The translations under genes and the position numbers were made by a program. This document shows, in pieces, positions 32,646 to 32,791 of a stretch of DNA of 32,791 nucleotides (the stretch's first letter is position 1; every line of letters begins with the position of its first letter). The notes below the pieces were generated by a model. It was not told where the DNA came from. It searched no databases and saw only the letters and a list, made by a program, of their open reading frames with translations. The stretch comes from Longimonas sp040409695 (GTDB taxonomy: Bacteria > Bacteroidota > Rhodothermia > Rhodothermales > Salinibacteraceae): the NCBI RefSeq assembly GCF_040409695.1, contig NZ_JARWGJ010000121.1, forward strand, positions 1 to 32,791, read 5' to 3'.

Positions 32646-32791
32646 ATGTTAAGTGATTGACATATGGTTTACATCATCGCAACCTGCTCAAACCCCCTCT
32701 GTCTGCCGACATCTCCCCCTTGGCCAAGGGGGAGAAACCCGACACGAGCCCGTAGGGCGACTGATGGAGCGAAGCGGAATAAGGGAGAGGG
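32646..32791 (-). repeat. Dispersed GC-rich repeat, copy B (runs off the edge)
   Basis: Reverse complement of the repeat at 19891-20062, with only scattered mismatches and lacking 27 bases of copy A. Its centre TCTCCCCCTTGG continues as a perfect 24-bp palindrome. It reaches the end of the window, so its full length is unknown. The two copies are inverted relative to each other and bracket the 12.6 kb from the NmrA gene to pgm. Confidence 0.85.

Noticed and set aside
1..32791. CRISPR array or cas genes
   Set aside because: No array of regularly spaced direct repeats of 20-40 bases with spacers and no cas-like protein. The 12- and 16-base periodic units are too short and few.

Overview
The window reads as a chromosomal segment of a Bacteroidota-lineage bacterium, most likely a Rhodothermia / Salinibacter-like organism. 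This is inferred from acidic (D/E-rich) housekeeping proteins, about 60% GC in core genes, start codons without Shine-Dalgarno sequences, lipoproteins and DUF families common in that group, and GC-rich palindromic dispersed repeats. No 16S rRNA gene or species marker is present, so the genus stays open.

Layout: 1-828 holds a truncated aldo/keto reductase. 1031-2713 is a low-GC type II restriction-modification cassette with MjaI-like endonuclease and SPPY-class methyltransferase genes convergent on each other. 2937-11675 is the peripheral half of respiratory complex I, nuoA-B-C-D-E-F-G, interrupted by a two-helix membrane protein (7374-7775) and a DUF4920 lipoprotein (9392-9880). It is closed by a strong terminator, and nuoH-N are not here. 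11786-12751 is a sulfotransferase and 13091-15895 is PEP carboxylase with a visible promoter. 16174-17649 is a lower-GC stretch of small membrane proteins, two of them broken (an in-frame TGA and a T7 frameshift). 17727-19737 carries a GNAT acetyltransferase, YebC and RuvC.

The right half begins with a dispersed repeat (19891-20062), an NmrA-like oxidoreductase and then a run of minus-strand genes: UspA, APC permease, DinB-like, Rof-like and secreted M24 peptidase. These are followed by two tandem YceI paralogs, a tRNA with anticodon CAT (probably tRNA-Ile2), a 16-nt periodic repeat, a DUF3006 gene paired with a secreted ComEC-type metallo-beta-lactamase/ComEA-HhH lipoprotein, and phosphoglucomutase. 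The right edge carries a second, inverted copy of the repeat from 19891.

The points most worth attention are: the CTAG-type R-M cassette together with near absence of CTAG in the whole window (one site found by eye); the extra membrane protein and lipoprotein genes inside the complex I operon, with a short NuoG lacking the N7 cysteines; the secreted MBL-HhH lipoprotein plus DUF3006 pair; the two broken ORFs; and several uncharacterised short repeats and hairpins in intergenic DNA. All family names come from reading motifs in the translations; no database search was run.
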